Positions 37,701 to 46,339 of a DNA stretch of 64,000 nt are shown here, piece after piece. The translations under genes and the position numbers were made by a program. Numbering within the stretch: position 1 is the first letter of the stretch; every line of letters begins with the position of its first letter. The stretch is from Thomasclavelia ramosa DSM 1402 (GTDB lineage: Bacteria; Bacillota_I; Bacilli_A; Erysipelotrichales; Coprobacillaceae): assembly GCF_014131695.1 (NCBI RefSeq), contig NZ_CP036346.1, positions 2,480,001-2,544,000 of the forward strand, read 5' to 3'. Under the pieces are notes generated by a model. That model made no database searches. It saw only the letters and a program-made list of their open reading frames with translations, and was not told where the DNA came from.

Positions 37701-39995
37701 ACTTCCTTGAATAAACTCACATTCAACTGGTGACCAGCTATCACCATTTTGAGAAACTTCTACTACAAAATTTCCAGATTTATCAAGATTATTATTTAAT
37801 GAATATGCACTAAATTCAAAATCATAAATGTTATTTGCTTGATATGTAATAATTCCTGGTTTACCATTTGCATTACTATCACTTCTTTTAACTGTTTTAT
37901 CACCATTAAAATTAGCTGAATTATCATCTTTTATAATATCTTGATAAGATAAAGCAACTCCATTTTCAAGATCATTTAACTCATCAACTAAAATACTAGA
38001 ACTTGTTGCCTTAAATACTAATGTATCCTGTATTTCTGGTTTTCCTTTTAAATTACCAATCACTTTAAATTGACCAGCTTTTTTTACTGTTAAAAGTCCA
38101 TTTTCATCAATTAATGCTTTATCACTAGCATTACCAAAATAATCAACAACTGACCATTCCATTTCACCTTTTGAAATAGATGGAATATAATTAGCTGCTA
38201 ATTGATAAGACTTACCAACTTCTAATTGGTTAGCATTAGTAGTTTCATAAATTTCAACCTTTTCAACATCAGTTGTTTGACCAGTTGTAAAACTCATTGG
38301 ATGACTTTCACCCTCATATCCTAAAGAAGTTAAGATCATACATGATTTTGCTGGTAAAGTGACATTAACACCATCCTTAAGATTAGCATTTTCAATTGTG
38401 TCATATTGTAACAATTGACCCTTTTCATTGACCGGTCTAGTTTTCCCATCAATTTCACCATCATAATAGAAATATTGATTAAGATCAACTTTACTAGCTG
38501 CATTAGGCATATTTACTTCTAATGTTTTTTGAGATGATGAATTATTAACAACTGCAATACTAATATCACCTTTATCATCTGCAACTGGAATAATTCCTGA
38601 TGTAACTCTTAACTGATCAACATAACTGTCTGTAGTTTCAAGAATCTTTGTTCCAGATGGAAAATAACGGCATAACATTGACCAAGTATAATACCATGGT
38701 TTTAGATTCTCATCACTTGCTTTTACTGTATTAGCTCTTCCCGTAACATTATGCTCAGCATTTTGGGCTGCCATTTCTTCACCAAGTTCATTCCAAAATC
38801 CCCATATCTTGATATCATTATCAATTGAAGGATCTCCTGTTGGCGTATGGACAACATAATCTCTACCTTCTTCTGTTGTTGCAGCAGGTCCATATTGATC
38901 TTTGAAATTATTAACAATATCATTATGCTGAACATGCATACTATCTTCAAAGCCCCATACGCTACCAAATTTTAATCCCGCACGAATAGCTTGGACACCA
39001 TAATCAAAAATATCCACTCCATAATCGTATTTTCTCGCATTCAATTGCGAATCTCCAGGACCAGTTCCTGAAATTCCCATTTCACCCAAAGCAAATCCTT
39101 CCTCAGCAACTTCAGGATCAAGACTTTCAGCCTGTTCTTTCCAAGTCTTTAATTTCTTTTCAATAAGTCCACTTTCTACCTCACTTTGTGGGGCATATCT
39201 ATGCACTTCTGTTAATTCTATTTTATCTTTCATCTCATCACTTGTTGCTTGATTTATCCAAGCTTCTTGTGAATCATAAACATCCGGCCCTACAATTTTG
39301 ATATTTTCAATTTTTTCTATACCAGAACTGTCCATTTCATTTCTTAAATTAGTAATTGCCTGCTTCCATTGATCATATACATATTCATTTGTGACATCAC
39401 CATGATCTCGTTTATAATAATTTGGTTCATTAATCATGTTATAGTATTTAATACAAGTATAACCTTTATCAACAATCAAATGCTCTAAACAATCACCAAT
39501 CATCCTTGCCCATGTAGGACTACTCCAATTTACCGTTTTTCCATGATCATCGTAAGATAAATATCCTCTTTCACTAATACTTCTCCATTCACCTAACATG
39601 ATTGGAATATCATTTTGTTGAGCAAAATCTAAAATTTTATAAACACGCTTCATCATAACAGACTCCCAATCATAAATCGGAGTTCCATCGTCTTCAAAGC
39701 CAATACAATAACTGTCCCCATCATGGAGCATGACCCGCATCACATTAGGGCTTAAAAAGCTAGCTTTTTCATAAAAAGATGACCATTGTTCATCAGTGTA
39801 ATCAAATAAATCACTAGGATCCCATTGTACCCCAAATCCTTCAAAATCTTTAGTTAATACATTATCACTGTTAATATAAACTTTTGAATCCAGTTTAGGG
39901 GTATTATCAACGGCTTTTACTGGTCCAATTCCAGAACTAGCAACTACCGCTAATGATAATAATGAAGTCAAAAATCGCTTAAATTTCCTATTCAT
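34728..39995 (-). CDS. Giant secreted clan-A-type glycosidase, wall-anchored
   Basis: About 1755 aa from the ATG at 39995. Signal peptide (RFLTSLLSLAVVASSGIGPV). Catalytic TIM barrel (about residues 38-430) with FEGFGVQWDP at its start, acid/base Glu in YYNMINEPNYY (about 190) and nucleophile candidate Glu in ALGEMGISGTG (about 305), then a beta-sandwich (to about 570). Three BIG2-type Ig domains (about 575-650, 827-900, 1047-1128) and other beta domains with GSIYYDYQGAS. A CBM32-like discoidin domain (about 1130-1270). Four FIVAR-type helical repeats (about 1435-1680, e.g. DLSGYSEASVKELERVIKEI). The anchor is AAKTGDNMI, a hydrophobic helix and NKRRS. Substrate unknown; I cannot name the GH family. 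Confidence 0.88.
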   Translation of the reverse strand: MNRKFKRFLTSLLSLAVVASSGIGPVKAVDNTPKLDSKVYINSDNVLTKDFEGFGVQWDPSDLFDYTDEQWSSFYEKASFLSPNVMRVMLHDGDSYCIGFEDDGTPIYDWESVMMKRVYKILDFAQQNDIPIMLGEWRSISERGYLSYDDHGKTVNWSSPTWARMIGDCLEHLIVDKGYTCIKYYNMINEPNYYKRDHGDVTNEYVYDQWKQAITNLRNEMDSSGIEKIENIKIVGPDVYDSQEAWINQATSDEMKDKIELTEVHRYAPQSEVESGLIEKKLKTWKEQAESLDPEVAEEGFALGEMGISGTGPGDSQLNARKYDYGVDIFDYGVQAIRAGLKFGSVWGFEDSMHVQHNDIVNNFKDQYGPAATTEEGRDYVVHTPTGDPSIDNDIKIWGFWNELGEEMAAQNAEHNVTGRANTVKASDENLKPWYYTWSMLCRYFPSGTKILETTDSYVDQLRVTSGIIPVADDKGDISIAVVNNSSSQKTLEVNMPNAASKVDLNQYFYYDGEIDGKTRPVNEKGQLLQYDTIENANLKDGVNVTLPAKSCMILTSLGYEGESHPMSFTTGQTTDVEKVEIYETTNANQLEVGKSYQLAANYIPSISKGEMEWSVVDYFGNASDKALIDENGLLTVKKAGQFKVIGNLKGKPEIQDTLVFKATSSSILVDELNDLENGVALSYQDIIKDDNSANFNGDKTVKRSDSNANGKPGIITYQANNIYDFEFSAYSLNNNLDKSGNFVVEVSQNGDSWSPVECEFIQGSKLSSGWYPYTIKNKAVIKDDGYQYLRVTITSKSGYKTYDPQYAGGSIYYDYQGASQIDIQSHNEFIVKGQELQFKAEVLPSIASQEVSWKVLSLEGKPTELATISPDGILTAKAKGEVVVVATAKDTDVSAYSHINIINGYFVDEIEDFSKMYQYGEFAFDDPKSSNFTDKTRIKRLSDSNQSIVYALSDIEKATFEIYKNGSFVNDSVDIYASSDGLTYNKVEKNVVNAGKAASSTEYYLYEVSTKELGDNVNYIKLELKNDEIIYCPMLGKTKIIYNPIENVEVTNVTLDQKELSINVGQSKTLVKKLAPLYADEQLTWSSRDEDIASVDQNGIVTAKKVGSTIIYAKYNDEIYATSVINVLGENMALNKDVSASTETNQWNKNPTGKLVNDGDYDTRWVSKDGTSITKEQITIDLGEVTTVDNVKLYWESARATDFNIEVSTDGSKYDIVEKLRDEDKNKLTNEISFDPVEARYVRMQGLTPATKYGYSIYEFEIYNNSDLKLASSVEFKEMSSELYLGENTALDVVVTPDDATYQDASYTSSNEFVVVCKNNQMIAVGEGTATISANVNGQKITKEITVVKDNARKIAQELTSLTVENGRVDFPTVDGYSFSVFSSDLEKVIAKDGSVNLPIEDQEVALVVTVSKDGSEDSANTDEIKVMVKGSRDKYELLEKRIKEIEETDWTVYKPGTVKTFKEKLQAVKESLNAEVLLVSEVEKAGENLEAAFKGLEIKSDKKTLDALIKELEELDTKVYTEVSVARVEKALEKAETVSENEDASEAEVNDAVQALYEAKLGLVEQINYDNLKDRIEEIEKEDLSIYSEATAARLKEQIAGAKEALKNENITNEELQEELAGLNEKYSSLKLNHEPGSVEELIKRIEEMDLSGYSEASVKELERVIKEIKEELLEGVDQVRYAKLAEKLQTAYEGLERKSEVKPVEPEQLETPKGDEQAAKTGDNMIIGTWLITMSAAVMVVIFLNKRRSLEK
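34798..34944. repeat. 147-bp direct repeat, copy B
   Basis: Partner of 33074-33220, inside the 3' end of the large glycosidase gene. The two copies are in the same orientation, 1.7 kb apart, and flank the first RpiR gene. Confidence 0.85.
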
Positions 39996-40099
39996 AATAT
40001 TCCTTTCTCCTTTATATTTTTCCCTCATAAATTAATTAAATTTTTCTCCTCCTTACTAATCTCTATTTATACTTTTAGTTTAATTGTCTAAACAATGAT

Positions 40100-40113
40100 T
40101 GTAAACACTTACA
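40100..40113. promoter_or_regulatory. cre-like dyad upstream of the large glycosidase
   Basis: TGTAAACACTTACA resembles a catabolite-responsive element (TGTAANCGNTTACA-type) except for its centre. On the reverse strand it contains TTTACA, a possible -35. The same element occurs at 46220-46233. Confidence 0.45.
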
Positions 40114-40160
40114 CAAATAGTTGCAATCTCCTTTCAAACTTTTATTATTTTATTGGGCAA

Positions 40161-40183
40161 TTTATGAAACGATATTTCATAAA
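40161..40183. promoter_or_regulatory. RpiR-type operator candidate
   Basis: TTTATGAAA-N5-TTTCATAAA, perfect arms, in the 350-bp region between the divergent glycosidase and RpiR genes. Its ATGAAA half-site starts exactly 64 bp from the start of the cre-like dyad. Confidence 0.7.
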
Positions 40184-40282
40184 CACGAAACAAGAAGTTT
40201 TGCAATATATAATTCTTCGCTTATCCAAAAAATTAAATATTAAAAATTGTGATTATTAAATTCAATTTTGATTAAAAAAGCA

Positions 40283-40298
40283 TTTCATATTTATGAAA
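40283..40298. promoter_or_regulatory. Second RpiR-type site, N4 arrangement
   Basis: TTTCAT-N4-ATGAAA, nearer to the divergent RpiR gene. The same arrangement is found at 46295-46310 and 49463-49478. The rest of 40029-40378 holds promoter sequence only. Confidence 0.6.
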
Positions 40299-40353
40299 AA
40301 AAAGCAATTTTTTGATTTATCTAACTAAATAATTAAACTTAATAATAAAAAAA

Positions 40354-40362
40354 TGGTATACT
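40354..40362 (+). promoter_or_regulatory. Extended -10 promoter of the second RpiR gene
   Basis: TGGTATACT fits an extended -10 (TGnTATAAT-like). Transcription would start near 40369, leaving a leader of about 10 nt. This argues for the ATG at 40379 over a TTG at 40367. Confidence 0.5.
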
Positions 40363-40378
40363 AAAATTGGTGATAAAA

Positions 40379-41245
40379 ATGAGTCTACTAAGAAAACTAG
40401 AAATGGCCGTTGACTTCTCAACTTCCGAAAAATTAATCGCAACATATATTTTAAAAAATGGACCCGATGTTTTAAATATGTCTACTTCTCAGTTAGCTAA
40501 AGCAACGTATACTTCGCCCGCTACAATAACTAGACTATGTCAAAAATTAGAGTATAAAGGATATAATGATTTTAAAATTGCATTATCAGCTCAGTTACAA
40601 TATACGTTTGATAGAAATAGTGAAACAAATCCGAATTTTCCTTTTAAAAAAAGAGATACGATCCATACAATCAAACACAGCATTGCAACACTAGCTAAAG
40701 ATTCAATCAACCTTACTGTAAATAATATTGACAATGATATCTTAGCAAAAATCATTATTATGCTCGATCAAACTAAAGTTATTGATATTTATGGTGTCTC
40801 AGGTCCACTTAGAATTGCCTCTGATTTTCAATATAAGATGTTTCGAATCGGAAAAAATGTTCAGATTGCACCAATGGTCAATGAACAACTATTTCAAGCT
40901 GCCCAATCAAATAAGGATCATTGTGCCATTTTAATTTCATATTCTGGTGAAACTAACGAAGTAATCGCTGCCGCAGAACTATTGAAACGCCGTAAGGTTC
41001 CGATGATTGCAATTACTTCATTTGGAGAAAGCCGCCTTTCAAAACTATGTGACTATGTTTTATTCTTAGATTCTCGAGAACGAATTTATTCAAAAGTTTC
41101 TACTTTTGGTTCAACGATTTCCATCCATATCATGCTTGATATTATCTATAGCTGCCTATTTGCTCGACACTATGATGAAAATCTAGAATTAAAACTTGAA
41201 ACCGATCATATTATCGACCATCGACATATTAAACAAATAAAATAA
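40379..41245 (+). CDS. RpiR-family regulator, paralogue of 33794-34672
   Basis: About 288 aa. Helix-turn-helix: LNMSTSQLAKATYTSPATIT then RLCQKLEYKGYNDF. SIS domain: VIDIYGVSGPLRIASDFQYK and CAILISYSGETNEVI. The long identical stretches with the other RpiR protein show a duplication within the locus. GGTGAT is the ribosome binding site of the ATG at 40379. It is divergent from the large glycosidase and convergent with the second glycosidase, and it probably regulates itself through 40283-40298. Confidence 0.92.
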   Translation: MSLLRKLEMAVDFSTSEKLIATYILKNGPDVLNMSTSQLAKATYTSPATITRLCQKLEYKGYNDFKIALSAQLQYTFDRNSETNPNFPFKKRDTIHTIKHSIATLAKDSINLTVNNIDNDILAKIIIMLDQTKVIDIYGVSGPLRIASDFQYKMFRIGKNVQIAPMVNEQLFQAAQSNKDHCAILISYSGETNEVIAAAELLKRRKVPMIAITSFGESRLSKLCDYVLFLDSRERIYSKVSTFGSTISIHIMLDIIYSCLFARHYDENLELKLETDHIIDHRHIKQIK

Positions 41246-41280
41246 CCCAAGCTTACTTTTTTTCAATAAGCTTGGGTTTT
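41244..41280. terminator. Bidirectional terminator
   Basis: AACCCAAGCTTA (41244-41255) pairs perfectly with TAAGCTTGGGTT (41267-41278); T-rich tracts on both sides. Shared by the convergent RpiR and glycosidase genes. Confidence 0.9.
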
Positions 41281-41283
41281 GTT

Positions 41284-44200
41284 TTATCCTCTTTTTTTCA
41301 TTCCATAAACTAATGATAGTGCCAATAATCCTAACACAGCATATTCCGCATAATAAACTTCATCACCAGTTTTAACTGCTGTTTCAACCTTATTTTCTGG
41401 CTTATTTTCATCAGGTTCTTTTGTTTCTACTTTTTGTTCACCAACTATTGCAAAAGTACCTAACTGTTCAACCATAAAAGTAATTTCCTTACCATTAACA
41501 GTCATTGGAACCTCAACTACATTTCCATCCTTATCTAGCATCAGAACTTTGAATCCCTGCATCTTTGATGTAACATTCCATACAATCGTTAATTGATTAT
41601 CGGTCAGTACATATTCTTTGTTATTTAACATCATTGCCAAATCATAACAGCTAATAATTATTTGGTCATCAGTTAATTTGCTATTGAGCTTATCTAAAAT
41701 AACTTGTTTATCTACTTTAACAATATTTAAAAATACATCTGGGTCCAGGTCCTTCAAACTAGTAAGATCAACTTGATACTCTGGACAGCTGATTGATTTA
41801 ATTCCTCTAACCTCAACATTGCGAGTATGGCTATGCGTAATATTTTTACTATCAGTTACTTCATATGTAACAAAATATTTACCATGATGGTTTAAATCAA
41901 CATTATTACTTATGATCCGTACATTCTTTGTAATATCTGTATCATTTTCAAATACTTTAATATCTGCTAGTGGATCAAATTCTTGATAAACTTTTAAAAC
42001 AACATCAATAATATCAAATTCAATCATAACTGTTTCATCTTTTTTAGCAACAGTTACAATAATATTTGCGGTATCAGATACTACATTCGTAGCCTTATTC
42101 TTTACTGCTAAGACCAATGCTACTTGTTCATCCTGATTACTTGGTGTTACTTTACCATCTAAATCGATGATATTAGGGATACTTGAGCTTTTAATTGTAA
42201 TTTCATAACCTTCAACAACCGGTAAAACGATTTGATTATTAATAATCGTTAACTCCTTAATACTATCTGCAATTTCCTTTGAACTGTCAATCACTTCTGT
42301 AACTTCAATCGTACAGTCTTGATAAATTTCTGGATTATCCTGAGAATAAACACGAACTGTTGTTTTACCAGCTTTAAGCCCAGTTACTAAACCATCTTTA
42401 TCAACAGAAACAATTTCATTATCAGCAGCATCAAAAATAACTTTAAATGGGAATACTGCTTCTGGATAAACCTTAGCCCCAATTATTTGGCTATTTCCAA
42501 CTGCTAATTTCAAATCTTGATTTGCTAATTCAATTTTATTAACAACAGAATTAAACGGTTTGTCTTGAATACGTACATCGCCAACTTGAATCTTCCAATG
42601 ATCTGTTAATGTTCCTTCAATAGCAATCTTTAAATAATCATAATCCTTAGTAATTGCTTCTTGAGGAATAATATTTGCATAATGCCAATATGGATTGCTT
42701 AAAGCATTTATACCGTCTACTTTGATTTCTATACTTTCCCAAGTATTTCCATCTTTGGAAGCGTAAATTTTAATTTGTTCAAACAATTTATCATTACTAT
42801 CTGCCACATATCCTCTAATTGAAAAATCCTTAATACCCGCTAACTTATAAATTACATTTCCTCCATCATTAGTTCGCGAAAATGTTGTATCATTAGCATC
42901 TGCCATTAAATCATACTTCATATTATTAAGCTGATATACTAATCCATTACCATCTTCAACAGAATCATGGAAAGCATATACATTGACAATGATACTTCCA
43001 ATTATTTTTCCATCTCTATAAACATTAACTAAAGCACTACCTGAATTAACTGCCTTAAATGACATATCAGTAATTTTAACAATATTTTCATCACTGCTCT
43101 TTAACGTACAATTTTCAGGTAAATTTTCAAAGCCGCTTATTGAATAAATGCTCATTATATCATTTGTAGCAAGTTGAACATCTTTCATAATTTCTTTATA
43201 TTCACTACTTTGAGCATCATCAGGTATTTCTAATTTGAGCGGTTCACTGAATTCACTTTGATTCGTTAACTCTACTTTTCCAACTTGAATATCTGTACTT
43301 GATACCTCGTTTCCTAACTCAATTTTTATATATTTATATTCGATTTCTGACTCTGGAGTTAATACTGCAAATTTCCATCCCTTAGTTAGTGAATACTTCT
43401 CTATTTCATTTATTTTTATTTCTGTCCATTCATTTTTATCATTCGAACCATAAACTTTAAAATTACTTCCAACTGCTCCTTTAACATAACTATGAATTCT
43501 AAAATTTTTAATTCCTTCAGCCCTTTGATATACCAAAGAAGCTTTATCTTTGCCGGCACGATTAATCCTTGTCACATCCCCAAAAATATCCTGATTCATA
43601 TTAATTCGATTTTGAGCATTATTAGGATGTTTTTCATATGAGTTAAAGCCAATATTTTGATAATCAACCGTATTTTGTAATGACTGCATTGAGTCACTAA
43701 AATATCCGCTATCCTTACTATTGAACTTATTTTCACCCTCCATAGTAGTTAAAACCAGATTACCATCAGCTGGTAAAGTTAAAACAATTCCTTCCTGCAA
43801 ATCAAGATTCTTTTTAAAATCAGAACGAACAGGATATCCGTTTTCATCTTGATTTAAATCATCTTTAAAATAAGCATAAACACTTAAATCCACTTTTTTA
43901 GTCGCCTCAGGAATTTTTACCAACACTTGCTGTTCTTTACCTGAATGATTTACTACGGATATTGTTAAATCATCTCCATTGATGGCAGCCGTTGAATACA
44001 CTTGCTGTTCAGTTGGACTAGTGTAAATTATTTGTGACCCTTTAGGCATAAATTTACTTGCTAATGCCCAAGGTACATACCATGGTCGTATATCCTCCGA
44101 TACTCCCTGATATTCACCTAGTGAATTCCATAGTCCCCAGACTTTCATCAATGATTTTTGATCTACTGAATAATCATAAGTCATTGGACCATTAATATGC

Positions 44201-46152
44201 ACAGAATCATCTAGTGACCAGGCTGTTAATCCAGACATTCCCGCCCTTGTTCCTTGTACAAGAATATTAGCCATCCATAATCCATATTCAAAGCTGTCTA
44301 TATTTGTTACTTGATCAACATTATTCAAATAATCGCGCATTCCGACTTCACCCATATAGACCTTTTTATCAGGATTATCCTGACCAGCGGCATTATTAAC
44401 TAACATCCGCATTTCATTTTCAAAAACTCCATTTTTTAAATTAACTTCATTTACATACCAATGGAATTCATACTGTTCGAAAACATCATGAAGATCAGCA
44501 ATACTTTGGTTATACCATAAATCTAACCAGTAACTTAGGTCCGGTGTCAACGAAATTGTCTTTTCTAAACCTCTTTGCTTTAACTGATCATAAAGATTTA
44601 AATTTGCTTGTTTCCATTTATCATACTGATATGATCCAGGATTTATATTTACCTCATTACCTAAATCATATTGTTCAATACAAGTATAATTTTTATCCTT
44701 TACCATATGTTCAATAAAATCCGCTGCAATTTGAGCATAACGGGGATCATCTAAAGTTAAATTATATTGTTTTAAATTTTCACCTGGCACATAATACCAT
44801 TCTGCTGCTTCAGGATATTGCCATTCACCTGTCATTACAGTAATATTATTCTTTTTAAAGAAATCAAACAATTGATATAAACGTTTCATCCTTTTGATAT
44901 TCGGTTCAATGTTATTTCCTAATGGGTCAATTGGATAACCATCACGAGAATAATATTTTGGACTACCATCTTCGTTCAAACAATCCCAAACATAAATAGG
45001 ATTATTATGATCATCAAATCCTGTACAATACCAATAAGCTGCTAACATACATCTGACAAAGCCTAACTCCATATATTGAATTCTTTGAAAATAACGTTCC
45101 CAACGAGCATCATCCATATCAAACCATTCAATCATCTCAAGTTCCATGGCTCCACCCATATAATCTTTTACAATAATATTATCAGGATCAACAGTAATAA
45201 GATTATCTGTTTCTTCACCATTTCCTTGTTTAATATAACGGCTATCACCTGTATCATCAGCTGGTTTAGTATACTTAGGTGAAATATCCAAATTTTCACC
45301 AGTTCCAATCTTTATTTCATACCTAAATACTTCAAGCTCCCCGGGTACTATCCCTTTCAAATAAGCAGTTCCATTACTAACACCAATAATCTGATTATTT
45401 TCATATTTTACGACTTTAGGATTACTACTTTCAATCTTTACATCATAAATTGTTGGATTAATTAATTTTATTGTTTTATTTTCTGATATTTTTAATGTAG
45501 AAGTCTTGCTATCATCAAATCCTTCTAACTTAATTGTTTTTAAATCAGTATTTGTATTAGTAATTAATCCAGCTTTACTATCCGTCAACTCTACTTTACC
45601 AATTTGAACAGCTTTAAGAAAATTAACTTCATCACTGCCTTTTACTGTTTTTGTTTGATCAGCATTTTCATTATTCTTTATTTCTATTTTTAAATATTTG
45701 TTCTTCCCATCTAAAATATTCTTAGGCATAAGATCAAATGTACCCCAAAAAGCTGAATCACTAGTTTTAGCGCTGGTAATAGTATAGTCTACTGCTTCCC
45801 AGCTGCTTAAGTCATTAGACTGATAAATATTTACGAGATAACGCAGATTTCTTAAATAACTATGCATTCTAACTTTAAAATCTGTTAGATTATCTAATTG
45901 ATAAACCAAATATTGCGCACTATCTTCTGTCCTAATCAAGCGACTTGAATCACCAAAAAAATTATTTGGCTCATCAATGACTGTTTGCCACCCGTCACTA
46001 TGATTTAAGACTTTAGAAAAATCATCTAGTTCGTCTACTTGATTTGTTTCCCGAACTGACGGTGCAGTATTGGCCCATAGGGGCATTACGTTAGACTGCA
46101 GCAATGATGCACTCAACAATAAAGCTATCGCATGTTTATGCATTCCCTTCAT
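41284..46152 (-). CDS. Large secreted clan-A-type glycosidase, wall-anchored (paralogue 2)
   Basis: 1622 aa. Signal peptide (HAIALLLSASLLQSNVMP). The N-terminal beta domains (about 40-205) look carbohydrate-binding (YQLDNLTDFKVRMHSYLRNL), followed by an Ig-like stretch. The catalytic TIM barrel lies at about 315-700, with acid/base Glu500 in YDLGNEVN and nucleophile candidate Glu602 in VYMGEVGMRDY. A beta-sandwich, two more copies of the N-terminal type domain (near 845-980 and 1070-1200), a BIG2 domain (about 1205-1285) and further Ig-like domains follow. The anchor is TAVKTGDEVYY, a hydrophobic helix and MKKRG. It shares the catalytic layout YTCIxxYxxxNE with its neighbours. Unlike the first paralogue it carries putative binding domains before the catalytic module. 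Confidence 0.88.
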   Translation of the reverse strand: MKGMHKHAIALLLSASLLQSNVMPLWANTAPSVRETNQVDELDDFSKVLNHSDGWQTVIDEPNNFFGDSSRLIRTEDSAQYLVYQLDNLTDFKVRMHSYLRNLRYLVNIYQSNDLSSWEAVDYTITSAKTSDSAFWGTFDLMPKNILDGKNKYLKIEIKNNENADQTKTVKGSDEVNFLKAVQIGKVELTDSKAGLITNTNTDLKTIKLEGFDDSKTSTLKISENKTIKLINPTIYDVKIESSNPKVVKYENNQIIGVSNGTAYLKGIVPGELEVFRYEIKIGTGENLDISPKYTKPADDTGDSRYIKQGNGEETDNLITVDPDNIIVKDYMGGAMELEMIEWFDMDDARWERYFQRIQYMELGFVRCMLAAYWYCTGFDDHNNPIYVWDCLNEDGSPKYYSRDGYPIDPLGNNIEPNIKRMKRLYQLFDFFKKNNITVMTGEWQYPEAAEWYYVPGENLKQYNLTLDDPRYAQIAADFIEHMVKDKNYTCIEQYDLGNEVNINPGSYQYDKWKQANLNLYDQLKQRGLEKTISLTPDLSYWLDLWYNQSIADLHDVFEQYEFHWYVNEVNLKNGVFENEMRMLVNNAAGQDNPDKKVYMGEVGMRDYLNNVDQVTNIDSFEYGLWMANILVQGTRAGMSGLTAWSLDDSVHINGPMTYDYSVDQKSLMKVWGLWNSLGEYQGVSEDIRPWYVPWALASKFMPKGSQIIYTSPTEQQVYSTAAINGDDLTISVVNHSGKEQQVLVKIPEATKKVDLSVYAYFKDDLNQDENGYPVRSDFKKNLDLQEGIVLTLPADGNLVLTTMEGENKFNSKDSGYFSDSMQSLQNTVDYQNIGFNSYEKHPNNAQNRINMNQDIFGDVTRINRAGKDKASLVYQRAEGIKNFRIHSYVKGAVGSNFKVYGSNDKNEWTEIKINEIEKYSLTKGWKFAVLTPESEIEYKYIKIELGNEVSSTDIQVGKVELTNQSEFSEPLKLEIPDDAQSSEYKEIMKDVQLATNDIMSIYSISGFENLPENCTLKSSDENIVKITDMSFKAVNSGSALVNVYRDGKIIGSIIVNVYAFHDSVEDGNGLVYQLNNMKYDLMADANDTTFSRTNDGGNVIYKLAGIKDFSIRGYVADSNDKLFEQIKIYASKDGNTWESIEIKVDGINALSNPYWHYANIIPQEAITKDYDYLKIAIEGTLTDHWKIQVGDVRIQDKPFNSVVNKIELANQDLKLAVGNSQIIGAKVYPEAVFPFKVIFDAADNEIVSVDKDGLVTGLKAGKTTVRVYSQDNPEIYQDCTIEVTEVIDSSKEIADSIKELTIINNQIVLPVVEGYEITIKSSSIPNIIDLDGKVTPSNQDEQVALVLAVKNKATNVVSDTANIIVTVAKKDETVMIEFDIIDVVLKVYQEFDPLADIKVFENDTDITKNVRIISNNVDLNHHGKYFVTYEVTDSKNITHSHTRNVEVRGIKSISCPEYQVDLTSLKDLDPDVFLNIVKVDKQVILDKLNSKLTDDQIIISCYDLAMMLNNKEYVLTDNQLTIVWNVTSKMQGFKVLMLDKDGNVVEVPMTVNGKEITFMVEQLGTFAIVGEQKVETKEPDENKPENKVETAVKTGDEVYYAEYAVLGLLALSLVYGMKKRG

Positions 46153-46202
46153 ATTACCTTTCCTCCATATCCTTTTTATTTGCTCTCCATAATCTTATTT
46201 TT

Positions 46203-46218
46203 AATCAATCAATCAATA
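46203..46218. repeat. Short AATC tetranucleotide repeat
   Basis: Three to four units of AATC directly next to the cre-like dyad. On the reverse strand they fill the space after TTTACA (-35 candidate), where the spacer to a -10 would be. Confidence 0.5.
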
Positions 46219-46219
46219 A

Positions 46220-46233
46220 TGTAAACCCTTACA
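46220..46233. promoter_or_regulatory. cre-like dyad upstream of the second glycosidase
   Basis: TGTAAACCCTTACA differs from the element at 40100-40113 at one base. Both are followed by similar sequence (AATTGGAATAGC versus AGTTGCAATCTC, then TTTCAAA). Confidence 0.45.
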
Positions 46234-46283
46234 TAAACAATTGGAATAGCTTTTCAAAATATAATATTTTTAATTCACTTAAA

Positions 46284-46310
46284 ATGAAATAGCATTTCAT
46301 AAAAATGAAA
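46284..46310. promoter_or_regulatory. Three half-site RpiR-type operator
   Basis: ATGAAA (46284-46289), N5, TTTCAT (46295-46300), N4, ATGAAA (46305-46310). It combines both arrangements seen elsewhere. The first half-site begins 64 bp from the start of the cre-like dyad, as at 40164. Confidence 0.65.
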
Positions 46311-46332
46311 GCAAACCAAATTTGGTTTGCTT
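46309..46332 (-). terminator. Terminator of the third glycosidase
   Basis: A perfect 24-bp palindrome (AAGCAAACCAAA and its complement) followed on the reverse strand by TCATTTTTATG. It touches the operator of the second glycosidase gene. Confidence 0.7.
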
Positions 46333-46339
46333 ATCACTA

